Shown piece by piece: positions 13,701-22,663 of a stretch of 64,000 nt of DNA. The position numbers were made by a program, and so were the translations under genes. The notes under the pieces are model-generated. The model did not search any database, was not told the DNA's origin, and worked only from the letters and a program-made list of their open reading frames with translations. Origin of the DNA: Toxonevra muliebris (taxonomy: Eukaryota; Arthropoda; Insecta; Diptera; Pallopteridae); assembly GCA_963691655.1 (NCBI GenBank), contig OY829328.1:84820400-84884399 (forward strand), given 5' to 3'. Each line of letters starts with the position of its first letter. The first letter of the stretch is position 1.

Positions 13701-16700
13701 TTACAGAGACACTTAAATATAAAACAATAAACCAATGGCACTATAAAATATTAAAGCTATACAGAAAACATTTAATGTAAGCTTTTAAATAATAAAAAAA
13801 GAAAGCCAGTTGTTATATTATGACACAAAACCCTGTTGAGACACTTTTCCTATCCATTCAATTTCTTCACGAGTGGAAAGAACCTATGCGAAATGTGAAA
13901 AAAAATATGCCCATAGAAATTTCAAATTTAATCTACTGTGAGTACAAAGTGTAAATATTAGTATTATCTTTAGGTTCATATACCTATCAAATGCTGATGA
14001 TGATAAATTTGAAAAGCGCGAGTATGAGTCTATAAAAATTTATAAATACAAAAAGAAAAAAAAATCAACTTATTAAAGAAACTACCATAAAAAAGTCGTA
14101 CGTCACTATCATTAATCTTAATGATAAAGGCAATTGCAAAACTGAAACAAGCAAAAAACCAAACAATAAATAAGTAAATAAAAGAACATCAATTAAAAAA
14201 AATTAGAAAACCAATAACTGCAGGTGTTTTTTTTTTGTTTAACTTTATTTACTTATAAAAAGTTATTTGCTTTAAAAAAGAGAGAAGAAAAAAAAAAAAA
14301 AAAAGAGCTTAAATAAAAATTAATTAAAAATTAAAAAAAAAAATTAAATAAATAACAAATTGATAATCGCAATTAATCAAATAATATGACATGCTATATA
14401 AAGAAGGTTTTTGACATTTCAGGCTATAAATAAAACATGTCCTAAAGTTATAATAGATAGTACTACTTTTTTAAGACTTAGTAACTATGTCATTATTATC
14501 AATAAAATGAAAGATAATCAATAAAAATATGCGGTCAAGTTCAAAGACTATTATGGGTAAAGAACCTTCTAGTTTGATGACGGTTAGTTATGCAATCAGT
14601 TAAAAATAAAATATTATTTTGATGAAATTCATATAATCTTATGTTTTCAAGTGGTTGAAATCTTTGCAAATATAAAGTTTTCAAAACTGAAAATATGTAT
14701 AATTTCAAAAATAACTTCAAGTACATTTAAAGTCTATAAATACAAATAAGAAAATAGATTTTCTTTTCTTTTTTTTTGCACAATTGTGCGACACGAAAAA
14801 AAAAATGTTTTAATTTTTTTAAATTTAAATGCGTACACAAGTGTTTCTGTGAAAATAATAATGAAAGAACACATACAAACTGCGATGTTTTTAAAAAGAT
14901 ATACACTTTCAAGTCAAAACAAACAAGTCATTAAAAATATTTCTTCTATATGACGTAGGCGGTAAATCACGGCTTAATATTTGATTTGTTATGGGTATTG
15001 ATTTTAAACATTTCAATTAAAGGTAATTATAAAGTAATTAGTAGTCTTGATTCGATACCCACATAGTATCGATACTTTTACGCATTATTTATATCGAATA
15101 AAAGTATCGATGCCACCTATGGAAATGTTGTAATACCATTTTGAAATATATTTGCTGTAAAAATATTGCAGTACGACTCACAATCTCAAATATTGTATTG
15201 TAATATTTCAGTTTTGTAAATAAATGTTTTTCAAAAGTGTAGTATCCAATACTGACCCTTTTTTCGATACCAAGTAAAATACTTATGGTTTGGTATAGAG
15301 TTAAAAAAAGTACTTGAATCGAATGAAAAGTATCGAATATTTACTCGTATTTACTTGTATCGAATCATCACTAGTAATTAGTATTTTCTATACTTTATAA
15401 GTAGATGTTAGTGCTTTAGTTAAATTTTGTTCAGTATTTGTGCTAGCAATTGGAATCTCATATTTGTTGCTCTCGCTAAATATACTCTAAAAAAATTTCA
15501 TTTGATACACCCTGTGCGGTGTTCTCTTTGTACTAGAACTGACTTCCAACTAAAACTTGCATTGTGAGAAAATAGAATTAACGTTTTTTCACTTCCTTCC
15601 TTACCACACATTTCAAAATATTCGCATTTACTTCGATTCGCTCTCATATATAGTATAAAATTTCAACAATTGATTTAAAATATAAAAAAATTGGTTTTAA
15701 TTTTATGAAAATTAACCACCAAACCAAGACGGCAGGAATCGAACCCGCAACCTAACTGATGAAAGTCTAATGCATTACCCACTAGACTATTGAGGTCTTG
15801 AGGTCATCTCCAAAAAAAAAAAAAAGTTACATGTAAAAATAAGCAAGACTAGAAGACGAGTCTTGTCATAGCGCCCTAATTAAGTTAAAAAATATTTACT
15901 CAAAACAAAAATCATTCAGAAAATTTCATTTATTTCTTTCTGAACTGACAAGATCCAAATAAAATTCCTCTAATTTATTTTTATTGATAAAGTAAGATCT
16001 ATTTAAGATCGAGTTTAACCTTTAACTATGGAGGTGAATTTTTTACCTTTTAACTTTACTAAACAATTTTAGTAAAAAAAAAGGTTTTTTGATAATTATT
16101 TGTTCTTTGAAAACAAGCTAATAACATTTTTAATTAAAATAAATCTAAAATATGAAAACTTTTTTTTAAGTTCAACAAAACTGGCACTTTATTTTACAAG
16201 GTGGTGTAGAACTTACCACCACCTCCACAGTTAAAGGTTAAGATCATAACCTCACATCTCAGTAAAGGCTGCATTCATGACGGGCAAATTGAGTAGTAAA
16301 AGTACTATGCACGTTTGGAGTCTCAAATTAAAATATGCGCTAAGTAAAGCAACTATATTTTATTACTTGATGAAAAGCTTAGTAAAATATTGTCTTATTT
16401 ATTTGTATTGAAATATGATGTTTAAAATCAATTAAGTAAGATGTATTTATGTAAGATCGAACATCAGATTCATGATCTCATATTCTATATAATATTTCAT
16501 AATTTAAAACGTGATCACATTTATTGCGACTCATCTATGGAAGATTAAAATCGATAATCACAAGTTCAATGGTACGCAGCTCCAATTAAATTCAAACAAC
16601 CAATAATCTGATCTTTTATGAATGAAAGTTCATGGTGTTATCAGATTTATTAAATCGTACTTACTTGTATAATAATTTGATTGATAACAATTTAAAAATT

Positions 16701-17713
16701 AACATTACTTTCGAGCAAAAAGTCAAGGCCTCAATATTTTGCAAACTACTAAAGTTGTGCTAATGAAGGAAATTAAAGTATGAAATAGAAGAACTGAAAA
16801 ACGTATTTTAACTTTGAATCATTAATTACAGGCGCGCTTCTATTAATGCTGGGCGTACTATATTTTTACTTGGCCTTTTTAATTTTTTTTTTTTAGGAAT
16901 ATTCAATCTTTTCTATTTCGACTGTGACAAGTCTCAAATTATTTTACTTTAAGAATAATTAAAAATAAATTCGGTACCAACCTGATTAGAGAGCGGCTGC
17001 AATGCCACTTCATCTTCACTTTCCAAGAGATCCTTGCTTAGATGCAAGTGTGGTGTTGCTGCTACAGCGGCACCCAACAAAGGCGTTGTAGTAATCGATT
17101 TCTTATTAATTGCATATTCATGAGTATTACATCCAACATTACCAGCACATGAATCAGAACGTTGTCTACCCAAATACTGATGTAAGGCAGCAGCAGCACT
17201 AGCTAATGGATGCTGGTGTTGTTGTTGCTGTTGCTCAATTGATGATGGTATTGATTTAATTGGTGTTGTGCAATGACTATTATTATTGCTATTGCTTACT
17301 GACAACTGTTGTAAATTGGCTGTAACCAATGTACTGTTGGCAACATGATGTTGTGGTGATGTATGTTGCTGAAGTAATTGCTCTTCAAATGTTGCATGGG
17401 TATTTGCTGCTGATGTTGCTAATAGATTATTGGCAACATTGTTTACAAGAAATGTTGTTGCTGCGTTTGCTGTTGTTGTTGCTCCTGCTGTTGTATTACT
17501 ACCAAATTGTATTGGTGGCAATTGATTCAATGCTGGTGCAATTTGTCCAACTTGTTGGTGGTGATGATGTTGTAACTGCTGTTGCTCATGTTGTTGTACA
17601 TGATGATGGTGGTGATGATGGTGAATGTTTTGTTGTTGTATATTTGGAACATGTTGATGATATGACGCACAGTCAGAATCTCCCATGCCCCAGTCCCCCA
17701 AGAAATATACCAT
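3765..17713 (-). CDS. Ip6k: inositol hexakisphosphate kinase, seven coding exons (1117 aa)
   Basis: The family transfers phosphate from ATP to InsP6 to make the pyrophosphate InsP7. Seven exons join in phase (732+127+121+77+382+881+1034 nt). Residues 1-244 are a low-complexity head with His and Gln runs. The kinase core starts at VGGHT (245) and runs through [17 protein letters not shown], the catalytic PxxxDxKxG motif as PCILDLKMG (367-375), [13 protein letters not shown] and [16 protein letters not shown] (end about 488). About 560 residues of acidic, Ser/Thr/Asn-rich and poly-Pro sequence follow. The core then resumes with [13 protein letters not shown] (DFAH about 1059-1062) and [19 protein letters not shown], ending at 1117. 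Vertebrate IP6Ks are about 400-440 residues, so the excess is the head and the insert. All key motifs are intact, and the gene looks functional. The symbol is by homology to the fly gene; the start could also be Met10. Confidence 0.95.
4875..5755 (-). CDS. Ip6k: Ip6k coding exon 6, end of core and disordered insert
   Basis: 881 nt. It opens with [14 protein letters not shown], the last conserved strand before the insert. It continues with a strongly acidic stretch ([20 protein letters not shown]), Gly/Ser runs (CSGGGGSGS), a SSEEEEDES casein-kinase-like acidic patch and a poly-Pro run (MPPPPPL). The donor is ACTG|GTAAGC. The following intron is only 76 bp. Confidence 0.9.
5824..6205 (-). CDS. 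Ip6k: Ip6k coding exon 5, catalytic PxxxDxKxG exon
   Basis: 382 nt from a CCATAG acceptor to a TG|GTAAG donor. It encodes [16 protein letters not shown], then [19 protein letters not shown], the [11 protein letters not shown] strand and the helical segment up to [16 protein letters not shown] is the family signature whose Asp and Lys bind substrate and ATP. This is the most conserved and least repetitive exon of the gene. Confidence 0.96.
7459..7535 (-). CDS. Ip6k: Ip6k coding exon 4 (77 nt)
   Basis: A 77-nt exon found by reading for the missing link between DVLR and FLMLEN. Its acceptor is TTTTTTACAG and its donor is GTTAGT. It encodes [15 protein letters not shown], then [10 protein letters not shown], and its last base starts the Tyr codon completed by exon 5. 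The phases on both sides (2 in, 1 out) fit the neighbours exactly, which supports the assignment even though the exon is too short to show as a long frame. Confidence 0.9.
7690..7990. promoter_or_regulatory. GC-richer block inside Ip6k intron 3
   Basis: Within A+T-rich intron 3 this block is plainly richer in G+C, with runs such as gtgcggcgggtggcagctcc and cgcgcaccaccacc, an ATCGAT core (about 7728) and CGATTTTTCGAGAAAA. No long frame crosses it on either strand. Possible roles are an intronic enhancer, an internal promoter for a shorter kinase, or an unannotated transcript. Confidence 0.3.
8516..8636 (-). CDS. Ip6k: Ip6k coding exon 3
   Basis: 121 nt with a TTTTAG acceptor and a TTAAG|GTGGGT donor (phase 2 out). 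It encodes [19 protein letters not shown], then [22 protein letters not shown]. The basic [11 protein letters not shown] stretch could be a phosphorylation or nuclear-localisation site; that is inference only. Confidence 0.92.
9031..10252. mobile_element. degenerate hAT-like element
   Basis: Perfect 13-bp terminal inverted repeats CAGGGTTGGAGTT lie at 9031-9043 and 10240-10252, 1222 bp apart. The CAGxGTTG ends are typical of hAT elements. The flanking 8-mers (catgatat and ctttaatg) do not match, so the target duplication has decayed or the ends come from two copies. No transposase could be read inside. Confidence 0.55.
10603..10698. repeat. short palindromic element, 16-bp arms
   Basis: Perfect 16-bp inverted arms (ACACGAGCAAGCAAAA and its complement) bound a 96-bp unit. 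There is no coding capacity and no clear target duplication. It could be a very small MITE or a transcribable hairpin. Confidence 0.5.
10921..11090. repeat. compound microsatellites
   Basis: GATT repeats (about 10923-10956), GA-rich sequence, a CAA run (about 10979-10995) and a GAC/GACGAC run (about 11070-11090) lie within 170 bp. They are simple-sequence DNA in intron 2, useful as polymorphic markers; no function is evident. Confidence 0.8.
13533..13659 (-). CDS. Ip6k: Ip6k coding exon 2
   Basis: 127 nt between a TTTTAG acceptor and an AAAG|GTAAGC donor, leaving phase 1. It encodes [19 protein letters not shown], then [10 protein letters not shown] and FVPKYK. This is the conserved N-terminal lobe entry of IP6Ks, corresponding to the QVGGH...CKPL...REQ.FYE.LP region of the vertebrate enzymes. 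Confidence 0.93.
15042..15373. mobile_element. hAT-type MITE with exact 8-bp target duplication
   Basis: A 332-bp unit flanked by direct GTAATTAG copies at 15034-15041 and 15374-15381. Its ends are inverted: TAGTCTTGATTCGATAC on the left, and TAGTGATGATTCGATAC when the right end is reversed. An 8-bp duplication and (C/T)AGTG ends are hAT hallmarks. No coding capacity. A related sequence occurs at 53022. Confidence 0.8.
15703..15797 (-). repeat. tRNA-derived SINE fragment
   Basis: On the minus strand the head resembles tRNA-Glu: a TAGTCTAGTGGGTAATGC A-box region and a B-box GGTTCGATTCC with a paired T stem. The 5' and 3' acceptor strands do not pair (GACCTCA against CGTCTTG), so it is not a working tRNA. 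It continues into TTTGGTGGTTAATTTTCATA, which is also present after the copy at 63665, showing a dispersed family rather than a lone pseudogene. Confidence 0.7.
16019..16237. mobile_element. piggyBac-type MITE, copy 1
   Basis: 219 bp flanked by TTAA on both sides (16015-16018 and 16238-16241). The ends are CCTTTAACTATGGAGGTG and CACCTCCACAGTTAAAGG, a near-perfect inverted pair. TTAA duplication with CC...GG ends is characteristic of piggyBac elements. There is no coding capacity. A second copy lies at 25886-26090. Confidence 0.85.
16982..17713 (-). CDS. Ip6k: Ip6k coding exon 1 (residues 1-244)
   Basis: This exon begins at an ATG preceded in frame by a TAA 24 nt upstream, and ends at a CAG|GTTGGT donor in phase 0. 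It encodes [14 protein letters not shown], then runs of His and Gln, Ala/Thr-rich stretches and a GRQRSDS motif. The last residues, [12 protein letters not shown], lead directly into the conserved VGGHT of the next exon. Nothing here is catalytic, and the head is probably disordered. The second Met (residue 10) has a similar context and could be the true start. Confidence 0.85.
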
Positions 17714-17921
17714 GCCCTTCCGTGTAAAACAGTTTTAAATTGCTTTTTCCTCTGCCGTTACAATGACGGAAAATATTTGAAATTAATGTTAATTAGTTTT
17801 TCTCTTTTGTTTGTTTGTTGAGTTGTTTTTTAGAGTTAGAGGAGACGATTCTATGCTTCTGTGGCGTTATCTCCGTCCACAGTATTTAAATAACAGTAGT
17901 AAAAAAAGTTTAAAGTTATAT
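17714..17921 (-). other. Ip6k 5'UTR part with 3' splice site
   Basis: Upstream of the start codon an in-frame TAA closes the frame. At 17922-17923 the minus strand has a TTATTTTCAG acceptor after a pyrimidine-rich tract. This suggests coding exon 1 carries about 200 nt of leader and that a non-coding first exon lies further upstream. I could not locate that exon or the promoter. Confidence 0.45.
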
Positions 17922-18137
17922 CTGAAAATAAAGAAAGAAAAAATGTTTTGTTAATATTATTCGAAATTTATTGCATATTTTTAAGCTTTTAAAGCTTAAG
18001 TGCTATGAAATGAATTTATTTCAAAAATAATTTATATATAGTATAATCTAAAATATTTTGAGTTATAAAAAAAACAAACTAAGTTCATCTAGCGCTTCTT
18101 ATAAATTCAAAAAATTAATATTGAATATTAAATATCC

Positions 18138-18146
18138 CTATAAATA
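18138..18146 (+). promoter_or_regulatory. TATA-like box before orphan ORF
   Basis: The sequence CTATAAATA ends at the first ATG of the ORF below. If it directs initiation about 30 bp downstream, the first ATG would lie outside the transcript and the second in-frame ATG at 18272 would be used. TATA-like strings are common in such A+T-rich DNA. Confidence 0.25.
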
Positions 18147-18565
18147 TGCAATACATTGGATTTTATTGCCAAAAGTCTTTTGAGAGCATACTTAAAAATT
18201 TATTTTCCATAATAACCACTAAAAAAAAAATATTCAATTCAAGGACATTTTTAAGCAATTGTGCAACTAAAATGCATGCAAAAGCTTCAACCTCAAGTTT
18301 ACATCCTTGGAATAAATTTTATGGGATATCAACCAATAGTAAAAATTTTATTTGGTTCGCTACGATGAATGCCAACAAACTTTTTGATTTCCATACCGAG
18401 TGTAAACCAACAAATTTAGGTCAATTGCATTTACCATCAACACGAAAGTATAATGGAAAAAAAGTAATAGAGATATCAAATAATTATGATAGGTTTCGAT
18501 ATGATATGCGTAGGATTGTAGGTCAAGGTTTCAAAGGTACAGATAAACGTATTTTTCAGCAATGA
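18146..18565 (+). CDS. unrecognised ORF, possible small intronless orphan gene
   Basis: An uninterrupted 139-codon frame, with a second Met at codon 43 (18272) giving 97 residues. I do not recognise the protein. The part after codon 43 is mixed and basic rather than low complexity (SLHPWNKFYGIST, LGQLHLPSTRKYNGKK, YDRFRYDMRRIVGQGFKG), unlike the Phe/Ile/Lys strings that chance frames give here. A TATA-like CTATAAATA precedes it, and an AATAAA (18754-18759) followed by GT/T-rich sequence lies about 190 bp after the TGA. It lies divergent from, and just upstream of, Ip6k coding exon 1, possibly inside an Ip6k 5'UTR intron. No signal peptide or membrane segment is evident. It could be a real orphan gene or a lucky open frame. 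Confidence 0.35.
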   Translation: MQYIGFYCQKSFESILKNLFSIITTKKKIFNSRTFLSNCATKMHAKASTSSLHPWNKFYGISTNSKNFIWFATMNANKLFDFHTECKPTNLGQLHLPSTRKYNGKKVIEISNNYDRFRYDMRRIVGQGFKGTDKRIFQQ

Positions 18566-18753
18566 GTTTTGCTTTTACTTATTATTTATTATGAAATTTT
18601 TACAACACAATTTTCAGTATGATATTTGCTTTTACTTATCATAGAACTGAGCAAAATACATACATATTCTATATGGAATTTAATACCATCTAAAAGTGTG
18701 CAATATATTTTATTTTTATTCTCCTGAGAAAAGTATTTGAAATATGAAGAAAT

Positions 18754-18759
18754 AATAAA
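18754..18759 (+). terminator. candidate poly(A) signal of orphan ORF
   Basis: AATAAA about 190 bp after the ORF stop, followed within 10-30 bp by GTGTAAGTTTGT, a plausible downstream GU-rich element. It counts only in combination with the ORF. Confidence 0.3.
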
Positions 18760-18900
18760 TGCAGCGTGTAAGTTTGTAAATTTTCCTTTTAATTTCCACT
18801 TTTTTAATATTTTCTCTTCTTTTTAAAATTTTCTTTTTCTTCTATCAGGGCAAGTGCAATGGTCCAATGAATGACCCTCCTGCTCAACTCCTACTACATA

Positions 18901-20191
18901 AAGGGTGTTTTTTAGAAGTGTGGTTTTCAAGAAGAAATAAAACGCATATAATTTAATGTTATGGCCAAGAATTTAGCTTTATTATAAAGATAAGGGTTCG
19001 CCATTATGTTTTAAAAATGATTTCGGGCAAGTGGCCGCCGCGGCTGGCTCGAATAAATTCCAGCCGAGAGGCCCAATTTTCGACCACTTTTTGCAGCAAT
19101 TGGGGCCGTATGTCAGTAATTACGCGTCAAATATTCTCTTCCAAGGCGTCAATCGTCTCTGCGTAGACAAGCGACTTCACATAACCTCACAAAAAATAGT
19201 CCAGCGGTGTTAAATCGCACGATCTTAGAGGCCACGCCACAGGCCCACAACGCGAGATACTGCGCGCTAAAATGCATCAAAAGTTTCCTTCAATAAATTG
19301 ATTGTTTCGTTGGCTTTATGGCATGTAGCGCCGTCTTGTTGGAACCAAAGGTCGTCCACATCAAGATCCTCCAATTCAGGCACGAAAAGTCATTAATCAT
19401 GGCTCTATAGCGTTCCTCATTGACTGTAACATTATGGCCGGCATCATCTTTGAAGATATATGGACCAATGATTTCATCTGCCTATAAAGCACACCAAACA
19501 GTGACTTTTTGAGGATGTAACGGCGTCTCAACAATGGCTTGTGGATTATCATCACTCCAAAAGCGACAATTTTGCTTATTAACGTGCCCATTCAACCAAA
19601 AATGAGCTTCATTGCTGAACAAAATTTTCTTGTGAAAATCGGGATCGGTGGCCATTTCGTTTTGGGCCCACTCACCGAACGTGCGACGCGCTTGATGGTC
19701 GTTCGGCTTCACGAGTTGAATTTTGTAAGCCCGCAAACCAAGATCCTTCCGCAAAATCTTCCATAAAGTGGATGGGCATAGCTCCAATTGTTTCGCGCGA
19801 TGGAGGATGAACTCATTCGGGTCTTCTTCGATACTCTGCACTCCACAGCAGCAATAGCGTCTTCGGTGCGCACTTTACGGCATTTCTGAAGATGCACATT
19901 ATTCACTAGAGTAAACGTGGTGCGAAACCGATCCATGGTTGCTCGAATTACCGACTCTGCTGGGCGATTATGTCGACCGAATATTGGACGCAGCGCGCGA
20001 TGCGTCGCGCGAACCGAATCATTATTTTGGTAATAAATTGGCACGATTTGCAAACGTTGTTCAGGAGTAAGTCTATTCATTATGAAATGGCAAACCAAAC
20101 TGAGCATAAATCAAGTGACAGCTGTCAAAAATACCAACTTCGAAAAAAGTATTGCCAGATTGAAAACCACACTTCTAAAAAAAACACCTTT
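18901..20191 (-). mobile_element. inactive mariner element (rosa/DD41D-like)
   Basis: 1291 bp between TA dinucleotides, with ~30-bp inverted ends (AAGGGTGTTTTTTAGAAGTG at 18901; its diverged complement ends at 20191). The transposase reads on the minus strand from Met 20080 (NRLTPEQRLQIVPIYYQNN, then RALRPIFGRHNRPAESVIR). Frameshifts break it into two frames, the second covering WKILRKDLGLRAYKIQLVKP and KILFSNEAHFWLNGHVNKQ. The first catalytic Asp is Asn (SNEAHF, codon at 19611-19613). The second Asp is kept in WFQQDGATCH (19333-19335), and the third sits in a damaged RSCDLTPLDY. Spacing of the last two is about 40, closest to the DD41D group. Clearly dead. Confidence 0.9.
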
Positions 20192-21309
20192 TATAATCTA
20201 ATAGATAAAAGGAAAAGTAATAACAGCTTAAAATATTTACCAGAAAAATAATATTGAATTATTTGATTTAGGTAGGTACTTGCAGCACATTTCGCTTTCA
20301 ATTGAAGAAGATAGTCAGTGTGAGCTTACCTAATTCAATATCTAAATGTTTATGGTTACACAATGAATAATAGTTTTATTGAAATTTATGCAATTTTATT
20401 TTCTAAACAACTTTTTTAAAACTCATTACAATTTTAGTAGTAAATTGTTGAATACGTAAATGTTTAAAATAGAAAAACACATGTAATTTTTCAAATAACA
20501 AAATATATAAAAAATATGGTAAAAGAAATAAGCAACTTTTATTTTAAGCTATTACCTCATAAGTATTTTCTAGTTAAGAAAAAAAAATAATAAAATATGT
20601 TAATTATAGTAAACAAAAAACCATACAAAATTTAATAATTCAATAACAATTATAAATAAGTACCTAGTACTAAAATTTAATGAGTACTTAGTTTTTTCTT
20701 TTAATTTTTTTTTTTATTATAAATTCAAAGAAAAAAGAAAACGAAGCGCATACAAAATTGTAAAGCTGTTTCAGGTATGACTAGTGTGCCTGCATTAATT
20801 AAAATTAATGTTTTAATATCCAGTAGAGAAATATGGATTTAAAAAAATTAAAATTTCAAATATAAATCAATATTAGCATTAAACATTTATTGTATTAAGT
20901 AAAACAGACAGAATTATTTAAATAAAAAATAGTAACAACATTTTCAAAGTTGATAATAAATTAGGTTAGAGTGTGAAGGATTTAGATTAGCACTACTAGC
21001 TACATCTAATGGTAATGTATAGCTGTATTCTTATATATACATGTATATAGGAAGATTATGAAAGTTCGTTAACCGTATTAGTTGAAATACATATGTATGT
21101 ACTAAGTAGTAGTATATAAATAGTAAATGGTATAAATATTTCATAGTAGAAAATTACTCTAAAATTAACTACGCATCTGTTATATTGTTTATGTGCAAAC
21201 TAAAACAAATAACAAATTCTAATTGTATTATGCATATATGCATGCAAGTGCATAGCAACTGTCTATCTATCTGTCATTCAGTTGACATTGTTTTATCACA
21301 AGAACGACA
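20192..21309. other. no gene seen
   Basis: A+T-rich spacer between two transposons, with stops in all frames. Nothing recognised. Confidence 0.6.
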
Positions 21310-21377
21310 ATAATTTTGTCTGGCAGTTATCATGCACATGTGTAGATTATTTTTGCATGTCTACCAGACAAAATTAT
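21310..21377. repeat. 68-bp inverted repeat, 14-bp arms
   Basis: Perfect arms ATAATTTTGTCTGG (21310-21323) and CCAGACAAAATTAT (21364-21377), with a shorter TGCA/CATG match further in. It could be a MITE stub, a cruciform, or a hairpin RNA. No target duplication was found. Confidence 0.4.
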
Positions 21378-21444
21378 ATATAGAAATGAATATTTTTAAT
21401 TACAACACCTACACGCAAATTCATATGCATACATGTAGGTATTA

Positions 21445-22663
21445 AGGAGTGAGATCGAAAAAATCTTAACATATATAAAATTCAATAATTTTTAAACGGT
21501 TGATCTTAGAGTTTTGATTTTTTTTTTATTTAATTGATAATATTTTACAAATGACAGAAAAATATAACTTTTGGAGTTCAAACCACTATTTATGAACTCG
21601 TGGACCTTTTTTGGTAAGCCTTCCATTAGAGATTTGATAGTTGTTTCAGACATCTTTTTGCCCATCTCCTTTTAAATTCTTCGATATTTTGGGACACCTT
21701 TTTTGTGCTCTTTAAGTTTCTTTTTACAAGAGCCCAATATCTCTCCACTGGTCTTAGCTCCGGACAATTTGGAGGATTGGTCTCTCTTGGTACAAAAACT
21801 ATGTTCTTACTTTGGTACCACTCCAGAGCTTTCTTGCCGTAGTGACATGATGCCAAATCGGGCCAAAAATATATGGACACATTGTGCTCTCTTATGAAAG
21901 GAAGAAGTCTTTTTTTTAACATTCTTTGATGTATATTTCGGTATTTATAGAGCCCACTGTAACAAATAACATACCAGGAATTTTTTTGGAAATTCTAAAT
22001 TGTTCTTCGATATTTCCTCGAGCATCAGCAACATAAAAATTTTGACCAGGAAGCTGCGTAAAATCTGCCAGTACATATGTTTTCGTCGTCCATTATACAA
22101 CATGAATATTTTTGTATGAAATTCGATTTTAATTTCCTAGCCCTACTTTTGGCGTCTAAATTTTTTGCAGCATTCTTGTCTGGAATTTTTTGGACTTTTT
22201 ATTTTTCAAACCTGCATTGGCTTTAACTTTTCGCACCAAATAGTCAGAGCACTGGGCTAACCGGGCTTTTTGGAGATCTTTTCAATATGCTTTCTATTTT
22301 CTTGACTTTCCCAATATCATGTGATCCTTGTTTTCTTCCCGAACCAGGTTTCCTATCGATGGTCAAATTCTTCTGAAACTGTTTAATAACATTGAAAACA
22401 GTTTGACGGCAGACCTTCAATTCTTTGGCCAATTTTTTGTAGGACCAATTTGGATTTTTTTTGAAAATTTTTAATAATTTTATGACGTACTTCTTTTTCT
22501 TCACTCAATTTGATGAAACTCACAACAAATCAACATATTTATCATTAAAAATAACAACTGATATATTTTTCAAAGATAACTAGATCAAAGAAAGTTTAAA
22601 ATTTTACATCCAAAAAAAATTATTAGGTAAAACGTGTGGTAAGATTTTTTCAATCTCACTCTT
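21445..22663 (-). mobile_element. inactive DD37E (ITmD37E-like) element
   Basis: 1219 bp flanked by TA (21443-21444 and 22664-22665), with inverted ends near AGGAGTGAGATCGAAAAAAT. The transposase starts at 22504 with a helix-turn-helix region (WSYKKLAKELKVCRQTVFNV) and a Gly-Arg linker (RKPGSGRKQG). The first catalytic Asp is visible as CCIMDDE at about 22093-22082, followed at once by a one-base shift into LADFTQLPGQNFYVADARGN. The last part reads FWPDLASCHYGKKAL (21626-21922 frame) and RPVERYWALVKRN, with exactly 37 residues between the second Asp and the Glu. Several frameshifts and stops make it a pseudogene. Confidence 0.88.

Larger units (their letters stand above)
13660..16981 (-). other. 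Ip6k intron 1 (3.3 kb)
   Basis: GT/AG intron between coding exons 1 and 2, phase 0. It contains three small mobile elements listed separately: a hAT-type MITE, a tRNA-derived SINE in the same orientation as the gene, and a piggyBac-type MITE. Otherwise it is A/T-rich with no recognised feature. Confidence 0.85.

Noticed and set aside
15703..15797. Functional tRNA-Glu gene
   Set aside because: Acceptor strands do not pair and the flanks match another dispersed copy, so a SINE fits better.
17329..17727. 132-codon plus-strand frame opposite Ip6k exon 1
   Set aside because: It is the complement of CAA/CAT-repeat-rich coding sequence, giving Leu/Val strings without any domain.
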